5,650 bases of DNA from Nitrospirota bacterium (GTDB lineage: Bacteria; Nitrospirota; Thermodesulfovibrionia; Thermodesulfovibrionales; Dissulfurispiraceae): NCBI GenBank assembly GCA_013349595.1, contig DUZI01000102.1, forward strand, positions 1-5,650. Direction: 5' to 3'. Position numbers and translations under genes: made by a program. Under the pieces are notes generated by a model, which made no database searches, had not been told where the DNA came from, and saw only the letters and a program-made list of their open reading frames with translations. Of this stretch, positions 1-5,219 are shown piece after piece (the first letter of the stretch is position 1; the number at the start of each line of letters is the position of its first letter).

Positions 1-161
1 CTAAATGTGAAGGATGTGAAGAGTGTGTCAATATATGCCCTCAGGCTGTATTTAGAATGGTTGATGGCAAGTCAGATCCTTACCAGAGTAGTGAGTGTGT
101 TTATTGTGAGAGCTGTCTTGGTGTATGTCCTACATCAGCTATTACAATTACAGAAATGTAA
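1..161 (+). CDS. C-terminal part of a dicluster 4Fe-4S ferredoxin (5' end outside window)
   Basis: The reading frame is open from the window edge (first full codon at 3) to TAA at 159-161, giving 52 residues. Two motifs of the form C-x2-C-x2-C-x3-C-P are visible: CEGCEECVNICP near the start and CVYCESCLGVCP near the end. Each is the classical ligand set for one [4Fe-4S] cluster, so this is a 2[4Fe-4S] bacterial-type ferredoxin fold, a soluble low-potential electron carrier or electron-entry domain. About 14 residues separate the motifs, and the tail after the second (PTSAITITEM) is the usual short closing strand. Because the 5' end is missing, I cannot tell whether this is a small free ferredoxin or the C-terminal domain of a larger oxidoreductase subunit. 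A strong hairpin follows 17 nt after the stop, so it is probably the last gene of its transcript and separate from the lpt-rpoN operon. The fold is secure; the specific partner is unknown. Confidence 0.9.
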   Translation, partial: KCEGCEECVNICPQAVFRMVDGKSDPYQSSECVYCESCLGVCPTSAITITEM

Positions 162-178
162 GCTACTTTAATCTATAA

Positions 179-214
179 AGGCAGGACTTTTAATAAAGAG
201 TCCTGCCTAATTTA
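179..214 (+). terminator. Intrinsic terminator after the ferredoxin gene
   Basis: A perfect 10-bp inverted repeat (AGGCAGGACT at 179-188 pairing with AGTCCTGCCT at 199-208) can extend inward with T189-G198, T190-A197 and T191-A196, leaving a 4-nt AATA loop. It lies 17 nt after the ferredoxin stop codon. The tract that follows (AATTTA) is T-poor compared with a classical terminator, so termination may be incomplete. An mRNA 3'-end stabilising hairpin is the alternative reading. Confidence 0.8.
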
Positions 215-232
215 TTGGCATACTAATTGCTT
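215..232 (+). promoter_or_regulatory. Candidate sigma-54 (-24/-12) promoter upstream of the lpt-rpoN operon
   Basis: The stretch TTGGCATACTAATTGCTT carries GG at 217-218 and GC at 229-230 with exactly 10 nt between them, the invariant spacing of sigma-54 promoters. Against the known consensus TGGCACG-N4-TTGCW it matches TGGCA at the -24 element (the next two bases differ) and all of TTGCT at the -12 element. Transcription would begin near 242. The element lies just after the upstream terminator and abuts the sigma-70 -35 hexamer at 234-239, so the two polymerase forms could not bind together. I did not identify an activator (bEBP) site; one would be expected within about 200 bp upstream, inside the terminator or ferredoxin gene. 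The match is seen; function is inference. The downstream operon encodes sigma-54 itself. Confidence 0.55.
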
Positions 233-233
233 A

Positions 234-262
234 TTTACAACTCTCTTTTTATGTGTTACAAT
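234..262 (+). promoter_or_regulatory. Sigma-70-type promoter for the lptC-lptA-lptB-rpoN-hpf-rapZ operon
   Basis: The -35 hexamer TTTACA (234-239) and -10 hexamer TACAAT (257-262) each match consensus at 5 of 6 positions and are separated by the optimal 17 bp. A TG at 254-255, one base before the -10, gives an extended -10 element. Transcription would start near 268-270, giving a leader of about 58 nt before lptC. This is the most likely housekeeping promoter of the operon. Its -35 region directly follows a candidate sigma-54 element. Confidence 0.75.
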
Positions 263-318
263 TTCTAAATAAAGAATCAGGAAAGTTTCAAATGATAATA
301 TTTTCTAAAATTTTCTCT

Positions 319-323
319 AAGGG
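319..323 (+). promoter_or_regulatory. Ribosome binding site of lptC (bears on the start choice)
   Basis: AAGGG lies 3 nt before the ATG at 327 and 9 nt before a second in-frame ATG at 333. The longer spacing is more typical, so translation may begin at Met3, shortening the protein by two residues (170 aa). The sequence cannot settle this. Confidence 0.5.
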
Positions 324-326
324 TAT

Positions 327-845
327 ATGGATATGACAAAGGGTCATTTATTATTTATTTTGTCTTTGTTTTTGGTAATGGTTTCATTTTATTTTTTAAC
401 CAGCCATGATGGTATTTTAAACCCTAAAATTACCTATGGTGATAATTCTTTTATGGAAGATATAGTAATTGAACAGAAAAAGGCAGGAAGTCTCAATTGG
501 AGATTAGAGGCAAAGAAGGCAATTCATATCACTAATGATGATATCAAGCTTGATAACATTGCAATAATATTACCAGGGAAAGATTTAAAAATAAATGCTG
601 AAACAGCTTATTACAACCTAAAGACAAAAGATTTTAAAATCCCCAATGAGGTTTCTGTGTATGCAAAAGATTATGAAATTAAGGGTGCAGGGATTTATTG
701 GGATTCTAATACAAATACACTTAAATCACAAAAGGACATAAAAATCATAGGAAAAGGTTTTACTCTTGAAGGTAATTCCTTGATTGCTACAAAAGACAAG
801 GCAATGCTTGAACATAATGTCAAGGCAGTTTTTTATGGCAATTAA
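327..845 (+). CDS. lptC: LptC, LPS export receptor with an N-terminal membrane anchor
   Basis: The 172-residue protein has a short charged N-terminus, one hydrophobic helix at about residues 7-24, and a periplasmic beta-strand domain. This is the LptC layout: one transmembrane anchor, then a half beta-jellyroll that takes LPS from the LptB2FG transporter and passes it to LptA. Family-like features include the SLNWRLEAKKA stretch (55-65), where a conserved Trp and basic residues open the domain, and regular alternating strands such as AETAYYNLKTKDF (91-103) and AGIYWDSNTNTL (121-132). Length is slightly below E. coli LptC (191 aa). LptC diverges widely in sequence, so the call rests on topology, this strand pattern and its place directly before lptA and lptB. 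The 3' end overlaps lptA by 11 nt. A start at the ATG at 333 is also plausible. Confidence 0.85.
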   Translation: MDMTKGHLLFILSLFLVMVSFYFLTSHDGILNPKITYGDNSFMEDIVIEQKKAGSLNWRLEAKKAIHITNDDIKLDNIAIILPGKDLKINAETAYYNLKTKDFKIPNEVSVYAKDYEIKGAGIYWDSNTNTLKSQKDIKIIGKGFTLEGNSLIATKDKAMLEHNVKAVFYGN

Positions 846-1326
846 AAAGATTTTTTTCATATTACAAGTATTGATACTTTTTACTAATGTGACTTATGCC
901 ATTGATTTAAAAAAGGGCTCTTCTGAACCAATTGTAATAACTTCCAAGTCACTTTCTGCTGACAACAAGGAAAAGACTGCAGTATTTGAAGGCTCTGTGG
1001 TAGCAAAACGAGGAGATGTATTTTTACACTCTGATAAGATGAAGATTTACTATAGCGATGAGTCTGAAAGGAGTAACATCACAAAGATAGAAGCAGAAGG
1101 AAATGTTAGGCTTGTTAGAAATAAGAGTATTTTAATCTCTAAAACAGCAATATATCACGCTGTACCTGATGAGGTAGTTATCTTTACTGGTGACCCAAGG
1201 GCAACTGATGGTATTAATGTTATCACAGGTTCAAAGATCATTTATTATATCAAATATGACCGTTCAGTCGTAGAAGATAGCAAGGTTATAATTAATAATC
1301 GAGGTATAGAAGCAAAGGCAAAATAA
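835..1326 (+). CDS. lptA: LptA/OstA, periplasmic LPS transport protein
   Basis: LptA forms the periplasmic bridge that carries LPS from LptC to the outer-membrane LptD/LptE complex. I start it at ATG 835, giving 163 aa, because residues 1-22 then form a standard Sec signal peptide: basic MAIKK, a hydrophobic core, and a likely cut after VTYA before IDLKK. An AAGG at 822-825 lies 9 nt upstream. A longer frame begins at a TTG at 784 but would put 17 mostly polar, charged residues before the signal peptide. The mature part opens with PIVITSKSLSADNKEKTAVF (32-51) and goes on to EGSVVAKRGDVFLHSDKMKI (52-71), the OstA-type pattern of repeated strands; a related unit follows at about 83-105 (TKIEAEGNVRLVRNKSIL). 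Size is near E. coli LptA (185 aa with signal). It overlaps lptC by 11 nt and abuts lptB. Confidence 0.92.
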   Translation: MAIKKIFFILQVLILFTNVTYAIDLKKGSSEPIVITSKSLSADNKEKTAVFEGSVVAKRGDVFLHSDKMKIYYSDESERSNITKIEAEGNVRLVRNKSILISKTAIYHAVPDEVVIFTGDPRATDGINVITGSKIIYYIKYDRSVVEDSKVIINNRGIEAKAK

Positions 1327-2049
1327 ATGAAATTATCCATAAATGGACTGTCAAAATCTTATGGTAAAAGATATGTTGTCAAAGACATTAACATTAATCT
1401 TTCATCAGGAGAAATTGTAGGGCTTCTTGGACCTAATGGTGCAGGCAAGACTACAACTTTTTACATGATAGTAGGTATGATAAAGCCTGATAGAGGTGAA
1501 ATCCATTTAGATAATGAAGATATAAAGAATATGCCTATGTATATTCGTGCAAGAAAGGGGATTGGATATTTACCACAGGAGCCTTCAATTTTTAGAAAAC
1601 TAAAGGTTAGGGAAAATCTTATTGCTGTCCTTGAATTAGCAAATATATATGATAAAGAAACTATTGAACAAAGGGTAGATAAGTTGATTGATGAGTTTAA
1701 TCTAGGATCTTTTTCTGATAGAGAGGGATTTAGATTATCTGGTGGAGAGAGGAGGAGGGCAGAGATCGCTCGCTCTATTGCTTTAAATCCTAAATTTATA
1801 CTTTTTGATGAACCTTTTGCAGGGATTGACCCCATTGCTATAAATGATTTAAAAAAAATGCTTATATATCTTAAATCAAAGGGGCTTGGCATAATTATTA
1901 CTGACCATAATGTAAGAGATACCCTTTCAATTACTGACAGGGCTTATATAATAAACGATGGAGTTGTACTTGCTCATGGAAGTTCAAAGGAAATAATTAA
2001 AAATGATAAAGTTAGGTCAACTTATCTTGGAGAGGAGTTTAGTTTATAA
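1327..2049 (+). CDS. lptB: LptB, ATPase of the LptB2FG LPS export transporter
   Basis: This 240-aa ABC ATPase is the same size as E. coli LptB (241 aa). It acts as a dimer on the cytoplasmic face of the inner membrane, driving LPS extraction through LptF and LptG, which are not in this window. All ABC motifs are intact: Walker A GPNGAGKTT (35-43), Q-loop Gln84 in GYLPQEPSIF, signature LSGGERRRAEIAR (137-149), Walker B ILFDEP with catalytic Glu162, D-loop GIDP (166-169) and switch His194 in TDHN. The signature followed by RRRAEIAR and the segment DEPFAGIDP are typical of LptB rather than of branched-chain amino-acid ABC ATPases (LivF/LivG), the nearest relatives. The ATG directly follows the lptA stop (TAAATG), with AAAGG at 1314-1318 as ribosome site. 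The last base of its stop codon is the first base of the rpoN start. Confidence 0.97.
   Translation: MKLSINGLSKSYGKRYVVKDININLSSGEIVGLLGPNGAGKTTTFYMIVGMIKPDRGEIHLDNEDIKNMPMYIRARKGIGYLPQEPSIFRKLKVRENLIAVLELANIYDKETIEQRVDKLIDEFNLGSFSDREGFRLSGGERRRAEIARSIALNPKFILFDEPFAGIDPIAINDLKKMLIYLKSKGLGIIITDHNVRDTLSITDRAYIINDGVVLAHGSSKEIIKNDKVRSTYLGEEFSL
2029..2037 (+). promoter_or_regulatory. Ribosome binding site of rpoN inside lptB
   Basis: GGAGAGGAG at 2029-2037 lies 11 nt before the rpoN ATG at 2049, within the last codons of lptB. It is a strong purine-rich site with slightly long spacing. Because the lptB stop and rpoN start share a base (TAATG), terminating ribosomes could re-initiate here. Confidence 0.6.
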
Positions 2050-3782
2050 TGGCTCTTGAACACAGATTAGATCTGAGAATCTCTCAAAAATTAGTTCTTA
2101 CTCCCCAGTTACAACTTGCTATAAAATTATTACAACAAACACAGCTCGAATTAGTTGAAACCATAAATCAAGAACTAATGGAAAATCCTTTTCTTGAAGA
2201 AAATATTGATAATCAAGATGAATCATCCGTAGAAGTAACAGATTATTCAGAAAACAATCAATCAAATCAAGATTTTGATAGCGAAAGAGAGATTGATTAC
2301 GATAAATTGTTGTCATTTAGTAACGACGAGTATTTTCAAGAAAGGGCAAGTGATGGCAGAGACTTAGGGTATTTTGGAACAGATAATGAGGAAATGCCAT
2401 CATACGAGTCTTTTTATGCAAAAAAACCTGATATAAAAGACCATCTTTTGTTTCAGTTACGATTTGCTGATGGCTCAGAAGAATTAAAAAAAGTTGCACA
2501 AGCCGTTATTGCCAACCTTGATGAAGATGGTTATTTACGAGTCTCTGAGGAAGAAATAGCAAATGCAAGTAAAGAATTAATCATTAAGGGGATTAAATTA
2601 GTTCAATCTTTCGATCCGCCTGGTGTAGCAGCAAGAGACCTGCAAGAATGTCTTTTATTACAGTTGAAGTCTCTAAGTTTAGAGGGTACAATAGTTGAAA
2701 AAATAATAAGAGAACACCTTCAGGATGTGGAAAAAAGGAAATACCAAGCTATAGCCAAAAGATTGAATATTTCTGAAGAAGATGTCAAAAATGCTATAGC
2801 TATCATTGAAAAAAAACTTGAGCCAAGACCATGTAGTCAATACTCAAGTAACAAAGCTATTTATGTTATACCTGATGTCATAGTAGAACCTTTTAATAAT
2901 GATTATAGAATTATAATAAATGATGAGAGGATACCTCGCATTAAAATAAGTAAGTATTACAAGAAACTACTTTATAATAGCTTAGAATTTGTAGAAGAAG
3001 AGTTTACAGGACAGTTTGATTTAAAAAAGCTATTTAATAGATTGCACAAAGATGGATTTATTCTTAATAACACCATTGAAGATTTGAATAGATTATTGAA
3101 AAACCCCAATTTTTATGAAAGGGTAATTAATAAATACATTAATCAAACTCCTTCAATCAAGATGAATGAATTGATTAAGTCATATAAAAGCAACAAAAAA
3201 GAAGACACATTAATGAGACTCAATAGATTAGTATTTGAAGAATATTATCCTGATATTTCCCCAAAAAATATAGACAAGAGGTTGCTTTCAAAAGAAGAAA
3301 GAGACTTTTTAGAAGAAAAATTTAAAAGGGCAAAAGATCTTACTAAAAGTCTTGATGAGAGGAATAGGACAATTTATAGAGTAACTGAAAGTGTCTTGAA
3401 GTTTCAGAGAGATTTTTTTGATTATGGCATACAACATGTAAAACCATTAAATTTAAGAGAAGTTGCTGATGATTTAAATGTTCATGAGTGCACAATTAGT
3501 CGTGCCACTTCTAATAAATGGCTTGCCTGCAATCATGGCATATTTAGTTTTAGGTTTTTCTTTAGTAGTTCTTTAAAGAGTGAAGAAGGCGATATATCTT
3601 CAACGGTGGTAAAAGAACATATAAAACAGATAGTAGCTGATGAGGACCCATTAAAGCCACTCAGCGATCAGACAATATCTGATTTGTTGAAGCAAAAAGG
3701 CATAACGGTAGCAAGACGGACTGTTGCAAAATATCGCGAAATACTAAAGATTCAACCCCAGCATAAACGCAAAAAATTTTGA
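2049..3782 (+). CDS. rpoN: RpoN, RNA polymerase sigma-54 factor, with a large internal insertion
   Basis: Sigma-54 directs RNA polymerase to -24/-12 promoters that need an AAA+ enhancer-binding activator. Region I (about 1-50) has the Gln/Leu-rich activator-responsive segment, with LTPQLQLAIKLLQQ at 17-30. An acidic region II follows (about 51-125). The core-binding domain includes FDPPGVAARDLQECL (188-202) and IPDVIVEP (274-281). The HTH region (about 467-496) reads LNLREVADDLNVHECTISRA, and the C-terminal RpoN box ARRTVAKYR (555-563), which reads the -24 element, is intact. At 577 aa it is about 100 residues longer than E. coli RpoN (477 aa). Most of the excess is one block at about 311-412, between the end of the core-binding part (PRIKISKYYKKLL) and the conserved helix LEEKFKRAKDLTKSLDERNR (421-440). 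The frame is open throughout, so this is an insertion, not a frameshift. It starts by a 1-nt overlap with lptB; hpf follows after 30 nt. Confidence 0.97.
   Translation: MALEHRLDLRISQKLVLTPQLQLAIKLLQQTQLELVETINQELMENPFLEENIDNQDESSVEVTDYSENNQSNQDFDSEREIDYDKLLSFSNDEYFQERASDGRDLGYFGTDNEEMPSYESFYAKKPDIKDHLLFQLRFADGSEELKKVAQAVIANLDEDGYLRVSEEEIANASKELIIKGIKLVQSFDPPGVAARDLQECLLLQLKSLSLEGTIVEKIIREHLQDVEKRKYQAIAKRLNISEEDVKNAIAIIEKKLEPRPCSQYSSNKAIYVIPDVIVEPFNNDYRIIINDERIPRIKISKYYKKLLYNSLEFVEEEFTGQFDLKKLFNRLHKDGFILNNTIEDLNRLLKNPNFYERVINKYINQTPSIKMNELIKSYKSNKKEDTLMRLNRLVFEEYYPDISPKNIDKRLLSKEERDFLEEKFKRAKDLTKSLDERNRTIYRVTESVLKFQRDFFDYGIQHVKPLNLREVADDLNVHECTISRATSNKWLACNHGIFSFRFFFSSSLKSEEGDISSTVVKEHIKQIVADEDPLKPLSDQTISDLLKQKGITVARRTVAKYREILKIQPQHKRKKF
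2979..3284 (+). other. Insertion of about 100 residues within RpoN (residues ~311-412)
   Basis: In E. coli RpoN only about ten residues join the strand-and-helix end of the core-binding domain to the helix that leads into the HTH. Here about 100 residues intervene. The block is strongly charged, rich in Lys, Glu, Asn and Leu, and looks mainly helical (for example DLKKLFNRLHKDGF at 324-337 and NFYERVINKYI at 354-364). It has no transmembrane stretch, no Cys cluster and no nucleotide-binding motif, and I recognise no domain in it. Base composition looks like the rest of the gene. Boundaries are approximate, judged by eye from recalled homologues. Confidence 0.65.
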
Positions 3783-3798
3783 CAATTAAAAACAACAA

Positions 3799-3807
3799 AA
3801 GGAGGAG
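3799..3807 (+). promoter_or_regulatory. Strong Shine-Dalgarno site of hpf
   Basis: AAGGAGGAG contains a full AGGAGG core and ends 5 nt before the hpf ATG at 3813 (7 nt counted from AAGGAGG). It is the best ribosome site in the window and lies in the only intergenic gap of any size inside the operon, so hpf is likely translated independently and at a higher rate than its neighbours. Confidence 0.85.
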
Positions 3808-3812
3808 CGATT

Positions 3813-4334
3813 ATGAACATTATTGTGAATGGAAGACATCTTGAAATTACTGATGCACTTAGAAAGTATGCAGTAGAAAAAATAGGGAGGTTTGATAAAT
3901 ATTTATCTAATATTAATGAAGCAGTAGTCACTTTAAGTGTTGAAAAATACAGGCATAAGGCAGAGGTGCTTTTAAAGGTTGATGGTGTAATGATTCAGGC
4001 AGAAGGGACTACTGGAGAAGTTTATTCTGCAATAGACGGAGTTGTAGAAAAACTTGAAAAACAAGTTTTAAGACACAAGGAAAAGTTGCAATCTCATCGC
4101 AAGGGTAGTGATAGGAAGGTTTCTATGCCTAAATCAGAGATATATGAGGAAGAGAAGGGAAGGATAATTAAACATAAGAAATTTGATATGAAGCCAATGA
4201 GTCCCGAGGAGGCAGTTCATCATATGGAACTGCTAGATAAAGACTTTTTTGTCTTCGTAAATGATAAGACTGATGAGTTAAATGTCGTTTATCGAAGAAA
4301 AGATGGTAACTATGGTCTTATTGAAAAATCTTAA
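3813..4334 (+). CDS. hpf: Long-form ribosome hibernation promoting factor (HPF)
   Basis: HPF binds the decoding centre of the 30S subunit and blocks tRNA and mRNA binding during starvation. The 173-aa protein has two parts. Residues 1 to about 95 are the S30AE/YfiA-type domain: MNIIVNGRHLEITDALRKYA opens it, followed by the basic helix around VEKLEKQVLRHKEKLQSHR (78-96). A polar linker leads to a C-terminal domain (about 118-172, IIKHKKFDMKPMSPEEAVHH, then DKDFFVFVNDKTDELNVVYR and DGNYGLIE). That second domain marks the long form, in which it self-dimerises and joins two 70S ribosomes into a 100S particle. E. coli HPF (95 aa) lacks it and uses RMF instead. The place directly after rpoN is the conserved one. 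The start has the strongest ribosome site in the operon; rapZ follows after 9 nt. Confidence 0.95.
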   Translation: MNIIVNGRHLEITDALRKYAVEKIGRFDKYLSNINEAVVTLSVEKYRHKAEVLLKVDGVMIQAEGTTGEVYSAIDGVVEKLEKQVLRHKEKLQSHRKGSDRKVSMPKSEIYEEEKGRIIKHKKFDMKPMSPEEAVHHMELLDKDFFVFVNDKTDELNVVYRRKDGNYGLIEKS

Positions 4335-4343
4335 ACTGGACTT

Positions 4344-5219
4344 ATGTTTTCTAACCCGCTAAGGACTGTTGTATTAAGTGGGCTTTCAGGGTCAGGCAAG
4401 TCTATAGCCTTGAAAGCCCTTGAAGATGTTGGATATTATTGTATTGATAATCTACCTGCAAGTTTATTAAAACCCCTTTTTGAGACATTTAAAGATAGAA
4501 AGGGCACATCTCATATAGCAATTGGTCTTGATATTAGGGAAAAGGACTTTCTATCTGATGCATGTGAGGTGTTGAGTGAATTAAAAAAAGATTTTGTTAT
4601 AGAGATTATATTTCTTGAAGCCACCGATGAGGTTATGATAAGACGATACAAAGAGACCAGAAGACCTCATCCACTCATTGCATCAAAAGAATTTACTGAA
4701 TTAGCAGAAGCCATCATATCTGAGATTAAATCACTATCTCAATTGAGAGACAATGCAGATAGAATCATTGACACATCTAACTATAATCCCCATGAACTTC
4801 GTCGTTTTATCCAGTCGCTTTATTCTAAAAAGGATTCATCTCAAGATTTGACTATTACGCTTGTTTCTTTCGGTTTTAAATATGGAATTCCAAACTATAT
4901 TGATATGCTCTTTGATGCAAGATTTCTCATAAATCCTCATTTTGTTGAACACTTGAGACATTTAAAAGGCACTGATAAAGCTGTTGCAGATTATGTGCTA
5001 AATAATGAAGAGACAGAGACTTTTCTGAAACTAATATTAGAGACACTAAATTTTGTTATCCCTCGTTATATTAAAGAAGGGAGGAGTTGTTTTACTTTGG
5101 CTATTGGATGCACAGGCGGAAGACACAGGTCTCCTGCAATCATATCGAAGATTTTTGAGAATATTGAAAAAAAATTTAATATCAAACCAACCATAACGCA
5201 CAGAGACATAGATTTATGA
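4344..5219 (+). CDS. rapZ: RapZ-family P-loop nucleotide-binding protein (YvcJ/YhbJ type)
   Basis: The 291-aa protein is close to E. coli RapZ (284 aa) and keeps both family halves. The N-terminal kinase-like domain has Walker A GLSGSGKS (13-20), then GYYCIDNLPASLL (30-42), RYKETRRPHPL (101-111) and DTSN (143-146). The C-terminal domain has FGFKYGIP (176-183), DARFLINPH (191-199), IGCTGGRHRS (254-263) and a terminal THRD (285-288), which correspond to its ligand- and RNA-binding face. In E. coli, RapZ senses glucosamine-6-phosphate and delivers the small RNA GlmZ to RNase E, controlling GlmS; in Bacillus the homologue YvcJ binds and hydrolyses nucleotides. Outside enterics GlmY/GlmZ are absent, so the target here is unknown. 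The ribosome site is weak (GGA at 4338-4340), which suggests coupling to hpf. No ptsN or hprK lies between hpf and rapZ, unlike in many relatives. Its stop overlaps the next start as ATGA. Confidence 0.95.
   Translation: MFSNPLRTVVLSGLSGSGKSIALKALEDVGYYCIDNLPASLLKPLFETFKDRKGTSHIAIGLDIREKDFLSDACEVLSELKKDFVIEIIFLEATDEVMIRRYKETRRPHPLIASKEFTELAEAIISEIKSLSQLRDNADRIIDTSNYNPHELRRFIQSLYSKKDSSQDLTITLVSFGFKYGIPNYIDMLFDARFLINPHFVEHLRHLKGTDKAVADYVLNNEETETFLKLILETLNFVIPRYIKEGRSCFTLAIGCTGGRHRSPAIISKIFENIEKKFNIKPTITHRDIDL

Noticed and set aside
301..320. Imperfect direct repeat TTTTCTAAAA / TTTTCTCTAA in the lptC leader
   Set aside because: Too short and too AT-rich to set apart from background; no matching operator or riboswitch-like fold is visible in the short leader.
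1461..1892. Open frame of 143 codons on the minus strand inside lptB
   Set aside because: It is the antisense of a fully conserved ABC ATPase, covers its Walker B and signature region, and shows no family motif or own ribosome site. It is a shadow of lptB.
2119..2499. Two short minus-strand frames (65 and 60 codons) inside the 5' part of rpoN
   Set aside because: Low-complexity translations opposite a conserved gene; no homology recognised and no promoter or ribosome site supports them.
3779..3816. Perfect -35-like hexamer TTGACA at 3779-3784, suggesting an internal promoter for hpf
   Set aside because: At 16-18 bp downstream lies the GGAGGAG ribosome site, not a -10 hexamer; no TATAAT-like sequence is at a usable distance. 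It is formed by the rpoN stop region by chance.
1851..5174. Three runs of eight A residues (1851-1858 in lptB, 2809-2816 in rpoN, 5167-5174 in rapZ) as possible slippage or frameshift sites
   Set aside because: Each encodes in-frame lysines, the proteins read through normally, and such runs are expected in AT-rich genes; no stimulatory structure or alternative frame product is evident.
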